From: Candidatus Limnocylindrales bacterium
GTDB taxonomy: Bacteria; Chloroflexota; Limnocylindria; Limnocylindrales; CSP1-4
Assembly: GCA_025450915.1 (NCBI GenBank)
Contig: JANWLH010000091.1
Location: 1 to 38,716, forward strand
Direction of reading: 5' to 3'
DNA: 38,716 bases
Every line of letters begins with the position of its first letter. Positions within the stretch are counted from its first letter, which is position 1. This document shows, one piece after another, positions 23,218 through 30,580 of this stretch. Below the pieces are notes generated by a model, which ran no database searches, was not told the DNA's origin, and saw nothing but the letters and a program-made list of their open reading frames with translations. The position numbers were made by a program, and so were the translations under genes.

Positions 23218-24683
23218 GCCCCGGTGAGTCGCTGATCCTGGCGATCGACCTCGGGACGACCGAGGTGAAGAGCGGGTTGTTCACGACCGACGGGCGTCTC
23301 GTCCGGCTCGCCCGTGCGGGCTACCCGACGATGAGGCACAACGCCGGGGTCGCCGAGCAGGATCCGGAGAGCTGGTGGGCGGCGATCGCCCGGACGACCC
23401 GGGAGCTGCGCCGCCGCGAATCGGCCGTGATCAGCGCGATCTGCTGCGTCGGCCAGGGCCCGACGCTCGTTCCGACCGATGGTTCCGGCAGTGCCACCGG
23501 TCCGGCCGTGACCTGGCTCGATACCCGGGCGGCGGCGGAGGTCGAGGAGCTGGCCGCGCTCACCGGCCGCTTCAGCTGGGAGCTTGGCGTCCTGCCGGCG
23601 GCGCTGCACCTCGAGCGGCACGCGCCGGAGGCGCTGGGTGCCGTGCGCTGGTACCTCAACGCCTGGGAGGCGATCGCCTGCCGGATGACGGGAATCGCGG
23701 CAGAGACGCGCCTCGCCGGCCAGCTCCGCGCGGATCCCGATGACGTTGCGGGATCGGGGATTCGCCTGGAGCGCCTGCCACCGGTCGTCGCGACCGGCCG
23801 CCGGCTCGGAGAGCTGCGCAATGACCCGGCCAGGGACCTGGGTCTGCCCGCGGGCACGCCGGTCGTTGCGGGCATGGTCGATGCCTACGCGAGCTTCTTC
23901 GGGGCAGGACTGCTCGATGCCGGCGACGCGGTCGACACTGGTGGCACATCGGGCGGCTTCGCGGTGTATGCGGATCGGGCGCTGGCGATCCCGGGCTCGT
24001 TCTGCGCGCCCGCGCCGGTCGACGGCCTGTGGGTCCTGGGCGGGGCGATGAACGCGACGGGCAAGGCCCTCGACTGGCTGGCCGGCGTCGTCGACGGCCG
24101 CGCCGGCATCGACGCCCTCCTCGCCGAGGCCGCCCTCGTGCCGCCGGGCTCGGCGGGGCTCGTCTTCCTGCCGTATCTCGCCGGCGAGCGATCGCCGATC
24201 TGGGATCCCGAAGCCCGCGGCGCCTTCGTCGGCCTGACCCTTGGGCACACCAGGGGCCACCTCGTGCGCGCCGTTGTCGAGGCGGCCGCCCTCGCGTTGC
24301 GCCACGTCATCGGCCCGATCGTCGAGGCCGGCGCGACGGTCAACGAACTGCGGGTCAGTGGCGGACCGGCCCAGAGCCACGCCTGGAATCAGCTCAAGGC
24401 CGACATCACCGGCCTCGTCGTGGCGGTGCCCAGGGTGGCCGAGACCGCCGTGCTTGGCGCGGCCATCGCCGCCGCAGCCGGCATGTCGACGTACCCGGAT
24501 CTTGTTGCGGCGACCCGGGCGATGGTCGAGATCGAACGCCGGCTGCCACCAGACCCTGGTCACAAGGCGGTTTATGACGACGCCTTTGGCGCCTACCTCG
24601 GCCTGTACCCGGCCCTCGCAGGCGCCTTCCACCGGCTGGCCGCCTTCGAACTCGCCAACCGCGACGAAGGAGCGGCAACCTGA
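23214..24683 (+). CDS. FGGY-family carbohydrate kinase (xylulokinase-like)
   Basis: The 489-residue kinase phosphorylates a sugar or polyol with ATP. It has the first phosphate loop LAIDLGTTEVKSGLF, the early substrate-binding segment AEQDPESWWAAI, ICCVGQGPTLVP, the WLDTRA motif, the catalytic aspartate region VVAGMVDAYASFFGAGL, the adenosine segment TGGTSGG, and the C-terminal family signature VSGGPAQSHAWNQLKADITGLVVAVP. The order and length fit FGGY kinases. The AMVDA/WLDTR pattern and the VVAVPRVAETAVLGAA end are closest to the xylulokinase group, but the substrate is unproven. It overlaps the upstream oxygenase gene by four bases, an unusual partnership. Confidence 0.9.
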   Translation: MSPGESLILAIDLGTTEVKSGLFTTDGRLVRLARAGYPTMRHNAGVAEQDPESWWAAIARTTRELRRRESAVISAICCVGQGPTLVPTDGSGSATGPAVTWLDTRAAAEVEELAALTGRFSWELGVLPAALHLERHAPEALGAVRWYLNAWEAIACRMTGIAAETRLAGQLRADPDDVAGSGIRLERLPPVVATGRRLGELRNDPARDLGLPAGTPVVAGMVDAYASFFGAGLLDAGDAVDTGGTSGGFAVYADRALAIPGSFCAPAPVDGLWVLGGAMNATGKALDWLAGVVDGRAGIDALLAEAALVPPGSAGLVFLPYLAGERSPIWDPEARGAFVGLTLGHTRGHLVRAVVEAAALALRHVIGPIVEAGATVNELRVSGGPAQSHAWNQLKADITGLVVAVPRVAETAVLGAAIAAAAGMSTYPDLVAATRAMVEIERRLPPDPGHKAVYDDAFGAYLGLYPALAGAFHRLAAFELANRDEGAAT

Positions 24684-24712
24684 ACGAATCGGACTCGCCA
24701 CCGGCCGGCCGG

Positions 24713-24740
24713 TTGGTGGGTCAACGACTCGTGCTACATT
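24713..24740 (+). promoter_or_regulatory. Promoter of the FMN-riboswitch transcript
   Basis: TTGGTG (24713-24718) and TACATT (24735-24740) are separated by 16 bases. Transcription would start around 24747, exactly where the riboswitch P1 stem begins. Confidence 0.6.
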
Positions 24741-24746
24741 CATGTT

Positions 24747-24910
24747 GGCCTTCGGGGCAGGGTGCGATTCCCGACCGGTGGTAGTCCCGGGTCTGTGACC
24801 CGGGGAGCCCACGAGCGGCCCGTCGATCGACGGGTGCCAGCAGATCCGACGGTCGCCGAGCCACGGCGAGCGAGACGGAGCCGACGGTACAGTCCGGATG
24901 GAAGAAGGCC
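24747..24910 (+). ncRNA. FMN riboswitch (RFN element)
   Basis: The conserved blocks of the RFN aptamer are present in order. CTTCGGGGCAGGGTG...ATTCCC begins it, followed by GACCGGTGGTAGTCCC, GAGCCCACGAGCGG, GATCCG, GGAGCCGACGGTACAGTCC and GGATGGAAGAAGG. P1 is a perfect 7-bp stem, GGCCTTC (24747-24753) with GAAGGCC (24904-24910). Internal stems include CCCGGGTC-TGT-GACCCGGG (24786-24804), CCCGTCGATCGACGGG (24819-24834) and the variable stem TCGCCG/CGGCGA. The element binds FMN and normally represses riboflavin synthesis or transport genes. Here the next gene, 78 bases downstream on the same strand, is a substrate-binding lipoprotein. Confidence 0.96.
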
Positions 24911-24914
24911 GTGG

Positions 24915-24987
24915 CGCGACGCGTCCGATGACGTGCCCGCCGCGGTTCGGATGTGCCCCGGAACCTGGACTGAGGTGACGCGGCGCG
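24915..24987 (+). promoter_or_regulatory. Candidate expression platform of the FMN riboswitch
   Basis: CGCGACGCGTC (24915-24925) can pair with GACGCGGCGCG (24977-24987), ten base pairs with one A-G mismatch, ending directly at the ATG (24988). The stem begins just after GAGG (24972-24975), the only visible ribosome-binding site. It would block initiation and suggests translational control. No antisequestor was found, so the link to ligand binding is inference. Confidence 0.4.
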
Positions 24988-26697
24988 ATGATCGATCCGA
25001 ACTCTCCTTCCAGCCGACACGTTCGTCGCGCCGAGCGCGGGCGTGGCCTCCTGCCGGTCCTGGCGGTGATCGTCGTGATCCTCGTCGCGGCCTGCGGGCC
25101 AGCCGCGTCGACCTCGGCGCCCGGCAGCCCGAGCGCGGGTGCGTCGGCATCGCCCGGCGCGAGCGCGGGCGGCCCGACCGGCACGCTGACCGTCGGCCTG
25201 TCGGCCGATGCCGAGTCGATGGACCCCTATCGCGTCTACCAGAACGCCGGCTTCTCGGTGATGTACGCGATCTTCGATACGCTCGTCACGATCGCTCCGG
25301 ACGGCTCACTGGGCCCCGGCCTGGCCGACTCGTGGACATCACCGGACGCGAAGACCCTCGAGCTCAAGCTCCACCCCGGGGTCAAGTTCCAGGATGGCGA
25401 GCCGTTCGACGCCGCCGCGGTGCGCTTCTCGCTCTACCGGATCGCCGACATCGACCCGAGCACGAACAAGCCCTACCCGGTCGGTGACACCCACCGCCTC
25501 AACTCGGCATTCGCCTCGAACTTCGCCTCGCTCGCCAGCGTCGAGGTCGTCGACCCGCTGACGGTGAAGCTGCACTTGAACGCACCGGACTCGGGCCTGC
25601 TCGGCAACCTTGGGACGCTCCAGATGCTGCCGCCCCAGTACTACGCCCAGGTCGGTGATGCCGGCTTCGCCCTGAAGCCCGTTGGGACGGGTCCGTTCAG
25701 GTTCGTCGAGTGGGTCAAGGACGACCACATCACCCTCGAGGCGAACCCCGACTACTGGAAGAGCCCGCGGGGCCAGCCTCTCGTCGCCAAGGTGATCTTC
25801 CGGCCCATCCCCGATGCGGCGACCCGGATCAGCGAGCTGGCCACCGGCGGGATCCAGATCATGGAGGACCTGCCGCCCGACCAGGCTGCCCAGGTGAAGG
25901 CTGCCGGTGACCAGGCGGTCTACCTTTCCGACGCTCATTCGCTGGCCATTTGGCTCACGACCGACAAGGGCGGCAACCTGGCCAAGAACCCGGGCGACCA
26001 GGCGACCGCGATCACCGCCCTCGCGAACCCCGCTGTGCGCCGGGCGCTGAACATGGCGATCGACCGCAAGACCCTGGTCTCGACCCTCCTCGACGGTTAC
26101 GGCGAGCCGATGAACTCGCTCTGGGTCAGCGGCGACAAGGGCTTCGACCCCAGCCTGCCGGCGATCCCGTTCGACCCGGTCCAGGCCCGCGCCGTCCTCG
26201 CCCAACAGGGCTATCCGAACGGCTTCGCGGTCAACATGGATGTCTGTACCTGCGACAGCTCGGCGATCTATGAGGCGGTGGTGGCGATGCTCGCCAATGT
26301 CGGCGTCCAGGTCACCCTCAAGCCCGCCGAGCTGAACCAGTTCAACGATGCCTGGGGCAAGGGCGACACCAACCCGATGCGCGGCGCCCGCCTTGGATTC
26401 CCGGTTGACCCGAACACGGAGCTCTTCCTGTGGGTCGATTCCAACGGCTACCTCAGCCGGTACAGAAATCCGGCGGTCGATGCCCTGATCAACCAGCAGG
26501 CTGGCCTGCCGACCGACGACTACGGTCCTGCCCGGGTCGCGATCCTCCGCCAGATCGCGGTCGATGCCCAGCAGGATCCGCCGGCAATCTTCCTCGTCGG
26601 CCAGGGCAGCCTGTACGGCACCGTTGGCAAGGGGCTCACCTGGCAGCCCAACGTGCAGGGCTACATCCCGGTCGTGAACGTCAGCTACAACCCCTGA
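24988..26697 (+). CDS. ABC substrate-binding lipoprotein, family 5 (DppA/OppA/NikA-like), under FMN riboswitch
   Basis: The 569-residue protein is a lipid-anchored solute-binding protein. A signal ends in the lipobox VAAC at about residues 33-36, followed by a Ser/Gly/Pro/Ala-rich spacer (37-65). The mature part has the SBP_bac_5 hallmarks: GTLTVGLSADAESMDPYRV, FDTLVTIAPDGSLGPGLADSW, LKLHPGVKFQDGEPFDAAAVRFSLYR, KPVGTGPFRFVEWVKDDHITLEANPDYW, and ALNMAIDRKTLVSTLLDGYGEP. Family members bind peptides, nickel, opines, haem or other small molecules. The riboswitch directly upstream implies control by flavin level, so riboflavin or a flavin derivative is the likely cargo by inference. No permease or ATPase gene is adjacent; the next genes are pckA and mdh. 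Confidence 0.93.
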   Translation: MIDPNSPSSRHVRRAERGRGLLPVLAVIVVILVAACGPAASTSAPGSPSAGASASPGASAGGPTGTLTVGLSADAESMDPYRVYQNAGFSVMYAIFDTLVTIAPDGSLGPGLADSWTSPDAKTLELKLHPGVKFQDGEPFDAAAVRFSLYRIADIDPSTNKPYPVGDTHRLNSAFASNFASLASVEVVDPLTVKLHLNAPDSGLLGNLGTLQMLPPQYYAQVGDAGFALKPVGTGPFRFVEWVKDDHITLEANPDYWKSPRGQPLVAKVIFRPIPDAATRISELATGGIQIMEDLPPDQAAQVKAAGDQAVYLSDAHSLAIWLTTDKGGNLAKNPGDQATAITALANPAVRRALNMAIDRKTLVSTLLDGYGEPMNSLWVSGDKGFDPSLPAIPFDPVQARAVLAQQGYPNGFAVNMDVCTCDSSAIYEAVVAMLANVGVQVTLKPAELNQFNDAWGKGDTNPMRGARLGFPVDPNTELFLWVDSNGYLSRYRNPAVDALINQQAGLPTDDYGPARVAILRQIAVDAQQDPPAIFLVGQGSLYGTVGKGLTWQPNVQGYIPVVNVSYNP

Positions 26698-26730
26698 AGC
26701 CAGGCGAGCCGTCGGGGGCGTGGGCGCACC

Positions 26731-26768
26731 GCAACCTCGCAGGTTCGACCGCAACCTGATGGCAACCT
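26731..26768. repeat. Three GCAACCT repeats upstream of pckA
   Basis: GCAACCT occurs at 26731, 26751 and 26762. The first is part of the inverted repeat AACCT-CGC-AGGTT. A possible -10 box (TAGGAT) follows at 26783-26788. The cluster may be a regulator-binding region for pckA. Confidence 0.3.
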
Positions 26769-26782
26769 GGCCTGGGACGATG

Positions 26783-26788
26783 TAGGAT
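26783..26788 (+). promoter_or_regulatory. Possible -10 box (TAGGAT) for pckA
   Basis: TAGGAT lies 17 bases after a weak TGGCAA. It would leave a leader of about 125 bases that contains the hairpin GCCGTCG-CTG-CGACGGC (26823-26839). Confidence 0.3.
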
Positions 26789-26822
26789 TCCCGGGACTGC
26801 GAAAGCCGACTCCCCGGGACCT

Positions 26823-26839
26823 GCCGTCGCTGCGACGGC
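26823..26839. other. 7-bp hairpin between the SBP gene and pckA
   Basis: GCCGTCG and CGACGGC pair around a three-base loop. It could be a terminator for the riboswitch transcript, though it has no U-tract, or a leader structure of pckA. Confidence 0.3.
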
Positions 26840-26921
26840 CCGACGTACGCGCGGCCGGTCAACCACCGCCGATGCTGGATCGGCCTGGTTGATGCGGGCT
26901 GCCGCCGAACGGGAGTACATC

Positions 26922-28511
26922 GTGAGTCCCACCCAGTCATCCGCCCGGGCCTCGGCGTCGATCGGCAGCGTGCTGCGGGCGAACCTGTCCACGGCCGAGC
27001 TCTACGAGGACGCGATCCGGGCTGGTGAGGGCCTGCTGGCCGCGGAGGGCCCGCTCGTCGTCCGGACCGGCCGCCACACGGGACGCTCGCCGGAGGACAA
27101 GTTCATCGTCCGCGAGCCCTCGAGCGAGGCCAAGATCGGCTGGGGGGCGGTCAATCGACCGATCTCCGAGGAGCACTACGAGCGGCTGCGGGCGCGATTG
27201 CTGAGCCACACCAGCCACCGCCCGATCTACGCCCAGGACCTGTTCATCGGCGCCGCGCTCGAGCACCGCCGGTCGTTGCGGGTCTACACGGAGACGGCCT
27301 GGGCGAGCATCTTCGCCCGGAATCTGTTCCGCCGGCCGTCGGCCGTCGAGCTCGCCACGTTCGCGCCGAACTTCACGATCATCAACGTCCCGTCGTTCAA
27401 GGCCGACCCCGCGACCGAGGGCACCCGCACCGAGACGGCCATCCTCCTCCACCTCCGGCGGATGGAGATCATCATCGTCGGCACCGAGTACGCCGGCGAG
27501 ATCAAGAAGGGCGCCTTCACGGTCATGAACTACCTCATGCCCGAAGAGGGGATCCTGCCGATGCACTCGGCGATCAATGTCGGGGTGGCCGGCGATCCGG
27601 CGATCTTCTTCGGCCTCTCCGGGACCGGCAAGACCACCCTGTCGGCCGATCCCGAGCGAAGCCTGATCGGCGACGACGAGCACGGCTGGGGCGATGACGG
27701 GGTCTTCAATTTCGAGGGCGGCTGCTACGCGAAGACGATCCGCCTCTCGCCGATGTACGAGCCCGACATCTTCCAGACGACCCGTCGCTTCGGGACGATC
27801 CTCGAGAATGTCGACCTCGACCCGGCCAGCCGGGAGCTCGACCTCGATTCCGATCGGTTCACGGAGAACACCCGCGGTGCGTACCCGCTCGAATTCATCG
27901 GCAACGCGGATCCGACCGGGATCGCCGGCCAGCCGCGCAGTGTCGTCCTTCTGACCGCCGACGCGTTCGGCGTCCTGCCCCCGATCGCCCGGCTGACCCA
28001 CGACCAGGCCGCCTACCACTTCCTGAGTGGCTACACCGCCAAGCTGGCCGGCACCGAGATCGGGGTCAAGGAGCCCAAGGCAACGTTCTCGACCTGCTTC
28101 GGGGCGCCATTCATGCCTCGCCCGCCGGCCGAGTACGCCCGCCTCCTCGTCGAGCGCCTGGCACGCTGGGACGTGCCTGCCTGGCTCGTGAACACCGGCT
28201 GGACCGGTGGTCCGTACGGCACCGGCGAGCGGATGAACATCGGCCACACCCGGGCGATGGTCCGGGCCGCGCTCAATGGCCTGCTCGATGACGTCCAGAT
28301 GAACATCGACGCGCGCTTCGGCCTGGCCGTGCCGGCGACCTGCCCGGACGTGCCGTCCGAGTTCCTCCAGCCGCGCAATACCTGGCAGGACCGCGACGCG
28401 TACGATCGTGCGGCGGCGAAGCTGGCCCGGATGTTCGCCGAGAACTTCGAGGCCTACGCCGGCGAGGTCGGACCGGGGATCCGCTCGGCCGGGCCGCGGA
28501 TCGACGACTGA
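26922..28511 (+). CDS. pckA: Phosphoenolpyruvate carboxykinase (ATP)
   Basis: The enzyme converts oxaloacetate and ATP to phosphoenolpyruvate, CO2 and ADP, the first committed step of gluconeogenesis, in the cytosol. The 529-residue length fits the ATP-dependent type. The sequence shows [18 protein letters not shown] (substrate loop), [29 protein letters not shown] (metal-binding lysine region), the phosphate loop [11 protein letters not shown] (about 231-241), IGDDEHGW and [10 protein letters not shown], and the late [15 protein letters not shown]. The GTG at 26922 with GGGAG eight bases upstream gives the usual N-terminus. It is followed 43 bases later by malate dehydrogenase, which supplies oxaloacetate. 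Confidence 0.97.
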   Translation: MSPTQSSARASASIGSVLRANLSTAELYEDAIRAGEGLLAAEGPLVVRTGRHTGRSPEDKFIVREPSSEAKIGWGAVNRPISEEHYERLRARLLSHTSHRPIYAQDLFIGAALEHRRSLRVYTETAWASIFARNLFRRPSAVELATFAPNFTIINVPSFKADPATEGTRTETAILLHLRRMEIIIVGTEYAGEIKKGAFTVMNYLMPEEGILPMHSAINVGVAGDPAIFFGLSGTGKTTLSADPERSLIGDDEHGWGDDGVFNFEGGCYAKTIRLSPMYEPDIFQTTRRFGTILENVDLDPASRELDLDSDRFTENTRGAYPLEFIGNADPTGIAGQPRSVVLLTADAFGVLPPIARLTHDQAAYHFLSGYTAKLAGTEIGVKEPKATFSTCFGAPFMPRPPAEYARLLVERLARWDVPAWLVNTGWTGGPYGTGERMNIGHTRAMVRAALNGLLDDVQMNIDARFGLAVPATCPDVPSEFLQPRNTWQDRDAYDRAAAKLARMFAENFEAYAGEVGPGIRSAGPRIDD

Positions 28512-28554
28512 GGCGCCGCCGCCAGCCACACGAACTGAAGGGAGCGAGGACCTG

Positions 28555-29487
28555 ATGGGCCGCCACAAGGTGACCGTCGTCGGTGCCGGCAACGTCGGCG
28601 CCACGACCGCCCAGCGGATCGCCGAGGCCGGCCTGGCCGACGTCATCCTGATCGACATCGTCGAGGGCCTGCCCCAGGGCAAGGCGCTCGACCTGGCCGA
28701 AGCAGCCCCGGTCGTCGGCCACGATGCCCGGATCACCGGTACGAACGACTATGCCGACACGGCCGGCTCGGACATCGTGGTCGTGACCTCCGGTCTCGCC
28801 CGGCAGCCGGGGATGAGCCGCGACGATCTCCTGGCCAGGAACGCCGGAATCGTCCGGTCGGTCGTCGAGCAGGCCGTTGCCCAGTCACCCGGGGCGATCC
28901 TGATCATCGTGACGAACCCGCTCGACGCGATGTGCCACGTCGCACTCGAGGCGTCGGGCTTCCCGCGCGAACGCGTCCTCGGCATGGCCGGCGTGCTCGA
29001 CTCGGCGCGCTTCCGCTCGTTCATCGCCGAGGAGCTGGGGGTGTCGGTCGAGGATACGCACGCGTTCGTCCTCGGCGGCCACGGCGACACGATGGTGCCC
29101 CTGCCGCGCTACTCGACGGTCGCCGGCGTGCCGATCACCGAGCTGATGAGCGCGGAACGTGTCGCGGCGCTGTGCGAGCGAACGGCGAACGGGGGAGCGG
29201 AGGTCGTCGCCCTGCTCAAGACGGGCTCGGCCTACTACGCGCCGGCCGCATCGACCTTCGAGATGGTCGACGCGATCCTGCGCGACCGGAAGCGCGTCCT
29301 GCCCTGCGCGGTCCTGCTCAAGGGCGAGTTCCGGACGAGCGACCTCTTCGTCGGGGTACCGGCGGTCCTCGGTGCCCGCGGCCTCGAGCGGGTCCTGGAG
29401 ATCGATCTGCGGCCCGAGGAGCAGGCGGCGTTCGACCACTCGGCCGCGGCCGTCCGCGAGCTGGTGGGCAAGCTGGCGGAGCTCTGA
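28555..29487 (+). CDS. mdh: Malate dehydrogenase (LDH-like type)
   Basis: The 310-residue NAD-dependent enzyme interconverts malate and oxaloacetate. It has the Rossmann motif [15 protein letters not shown], the acidic NAD-selecting [16 protein letters not shown], the active-site loop [18 protein letters not shown] (the Arg-Gln-Pro-Gly-Met pattern selects malate over lactate), [12 protein letters not shown], and the catalytic histidine in [13 protein letters not shown]. The mobile loop and length match the tetrameric LDH-like MDHs of Chloroflexus and relatives. The ATG at 28555 has GGGAG upstream. Placement after pckA suggests a two-gene unit for gluconeogenesis or the TCA cycle. Confidence 0.96.
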   Translation: MGRHKVTVVGAGNVGATTAQRIAEAGLADVILIDIVEGLPQGKALDLAEAAPVVGHDARITGTNDYADTAGSDIVVVTSGLARQPGMSRDDLLARNAGIVRSVVEQAVAQSPGAILIIVTNPLDAMCHVALEASGFPRERVLGMAGVLDSARFRSFIAEELGVSVEDTHAFVLGGHGDTMVPLPRYSTVAGVPITELMSAERVAALCERTANGGAEVVALLKTGSAYYAPAASTFEMVDAILRDRKRVLPCAVLLKGEFRTSDLFVGVPAVLGARGLERVLEIDLRPEEQAAFDHSAAAVRELVGKLAEL

Positions 29488-29592
29488 GGCAGTCGGCTCC
29501 GGCCACACCGGGCGGGAGGCATTGGCGGACCGGCGCTCGGCGGCGGCCCCCGAAGGAGCCGAGCCCGGCATGTGCATCGCGGGAGCAACCAG

Positions 29593-29609
29593 TTGACAGC
29601 CGGGCTGTC
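29593..29609. promoter_or_regulatory. Palindrome overlapping a perfect -35-like TTGACA
   Basis: GACAGCC-G-GGCTGTC (29595-29609) is a perfect 7-bp inverted repeat and includes most of a TTGACA (29593-29598). No good -10 follows at 17 bases. It may be an operator for the Lgt-like gene or a terminator after mdh. Confidence 0.3.
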
Positions 29610-29662
29610 GGTTGGACGACACCTCGGGGCTCGGGACGACGGGCCGGCGCGTTGCCCTTTGG

Positions 29663-29668
29663 TACGCT
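29663..29668 (+). promoter_or_regulatory. -10-like box (TACGCT) of the Lgt-like gene
   Basis: TACGCT lies nine bases before the GTG at 29678, the same arrangement as the other leaderless starts in this window. Confidence 0.4.
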
Positions 29669-29677
29669 GAGCCAACC

Positions 29678-30580
29678 GTGCAGCCTGCCGTCATCCAGCT
29701 GAACTTCGATCCTTACCTGCGCATCGCCGGCCAGGCCATTCGGTGGGAGGCGCTGGCTCTCGCGGCGGCGGTCTTCGTCGCCCTCGCAGTGACGGCGCTC
29801 CTTGCTGGACGCGGCCAGCGCCGGTCTGACGGCAGCCGGCCGGCCGCCCGCGACGACTTGTTGTTCATCGTCCTCGGGATCGTTCCAGGCGCGGTGATCG
29901 GCGGCCGGCTGACCTACCTGCTCGTCCATTTCGACTACTACCAGGCGAACCCGAGCCTGGCGATCGACCCCTCGAGTGGCGGCCTCGCCCTGAGTGGCGC
30001 AGTGATATTCGGAGCGCTGACCGGGATCTACGTCGCCGGCCTGCTCGAGGCGCCGATCGGGCGCTGGCTCGATATCGCAGCCGTCGGGCTCCTGCTCGGG
30101 CTGGGGCTGGGCAAGCTTGCCCAGGTCCTCGGCGGCAGCGGACAGGGCATTGTCTCGGGCGCCGACTGGGCGACGGCCTATCTCGGCCCGGGGCCGTGGG
30201 GCGTGCTCGGACCGGATCTCCCGGCGCTCCCGGCCCAGGTCTTCGAGGCGATCGGCGATGCGCTCCTCCTGATCCTCGTCGTGCTTGCCGGCCGGTTCGG
30301 GCCGTTCCAGCGCGCGAACGGCCGGCGCTTCCTCCTGGCCCTGGGGGGCTGGGCCATCGTCCGGTTCATCGTCGCGAGCTGGTGGCGGGACGCCCCGGTG
30401 CTGGGATCGCTCAAGGTGGAGCAGCTCATCGACATCGGGATTCTGCTCATCGCGCTCGCCGGCCTGGCCGTCGTTCGAAGCCGTCCTGCTACCATCGAGC
30501 CACAGATGCCGAGCGCTCCTGCGCCGGCTGTATCGCCGGGCATCAGCCGCTCGGCCAGCCCACGAAGGGACGCCCCATGA
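29678..30580 (+). CDS. Lgt-like (prolipoprotein diacylglyceryl transferase family) membrane protein, divergent active site
   Basis: The 300-residue protein has about seven membrane helices in the Lgt pattern. It includes IRWEALALAAAVFVAL (helix 1), IVPGAVIGGRLTYLLVHFDYY (the GGR-Y motif at about 75-80), SGGLALSGAVIFGALTGIYVA, and LGKLAQVLGGSGQGIVSGADWATAYLG. Lgt transfers diacylglyceryl to the lipobox cysteine. Compared with E. coli Lgt, the essential histidine position of the SFHGG block is serine (S106) and the arginine of the GRxxNFxNxE block is lysine (K146), with the Asn and Glu also absent. It may be a paralogue with another role or a lineage variant. The stop overlaps the mmsA-like start (ATGA). 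The GTG at 29678 follows a TACGCT box. Confidence 0.78.
   Translation: MQPAVIQLNFDPYLRIAGQAIRWEALALAAAVFVALAVTALLAGRGQRRSDGSRPAARDDLLFIVLGIVPGAVIGGRLTYLLVHFDYYQANPSLAIDPSSGGLALSGAVIFGALTGIYVAGLLEAPIGRWLDIAAVGLLLGLGLGKLAQVLGGSGQGIVSGADWATAYLGPGPWGVLGPDLPALPAQVFEAIGDALLLILVVLAGRFGPFQRANGRRFLLALGGWAIVRFIVASWWRDAPVLGSLKVEQLIDIGILLIALAGLAVVRSRPATIEPQMPSAPAPAVSPGISRSASPRRDAP
30488..30493 (+). promoter_or_regulatory. Possible internal promoter for the aldehyde dehydrogenase
   Basis: TACCATCGAGC here is identical to the sequence in front of the G1-domain gene start. It lies inside the 3' end of the Lgt-like gene and would give a leader of about 75 bases for the gene at 30577. Confidence 0.25.

Noticed and set aside
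23055-25184. 709-codon minus-strand frame opposite the FGGY kinase and the riboswitch
   Set aside because: It reads through a clear plus-strand FMN riboswitch and kinase, and has low-complexity composition.
30504-30580. Separate small gene starting at an ATG after TACCAT inside the Lgt-like gene
   Set aside because: The ATG is in frame with the Lgt-like protein and would give only a short tail; an internal promoter for the next gene is simpler.
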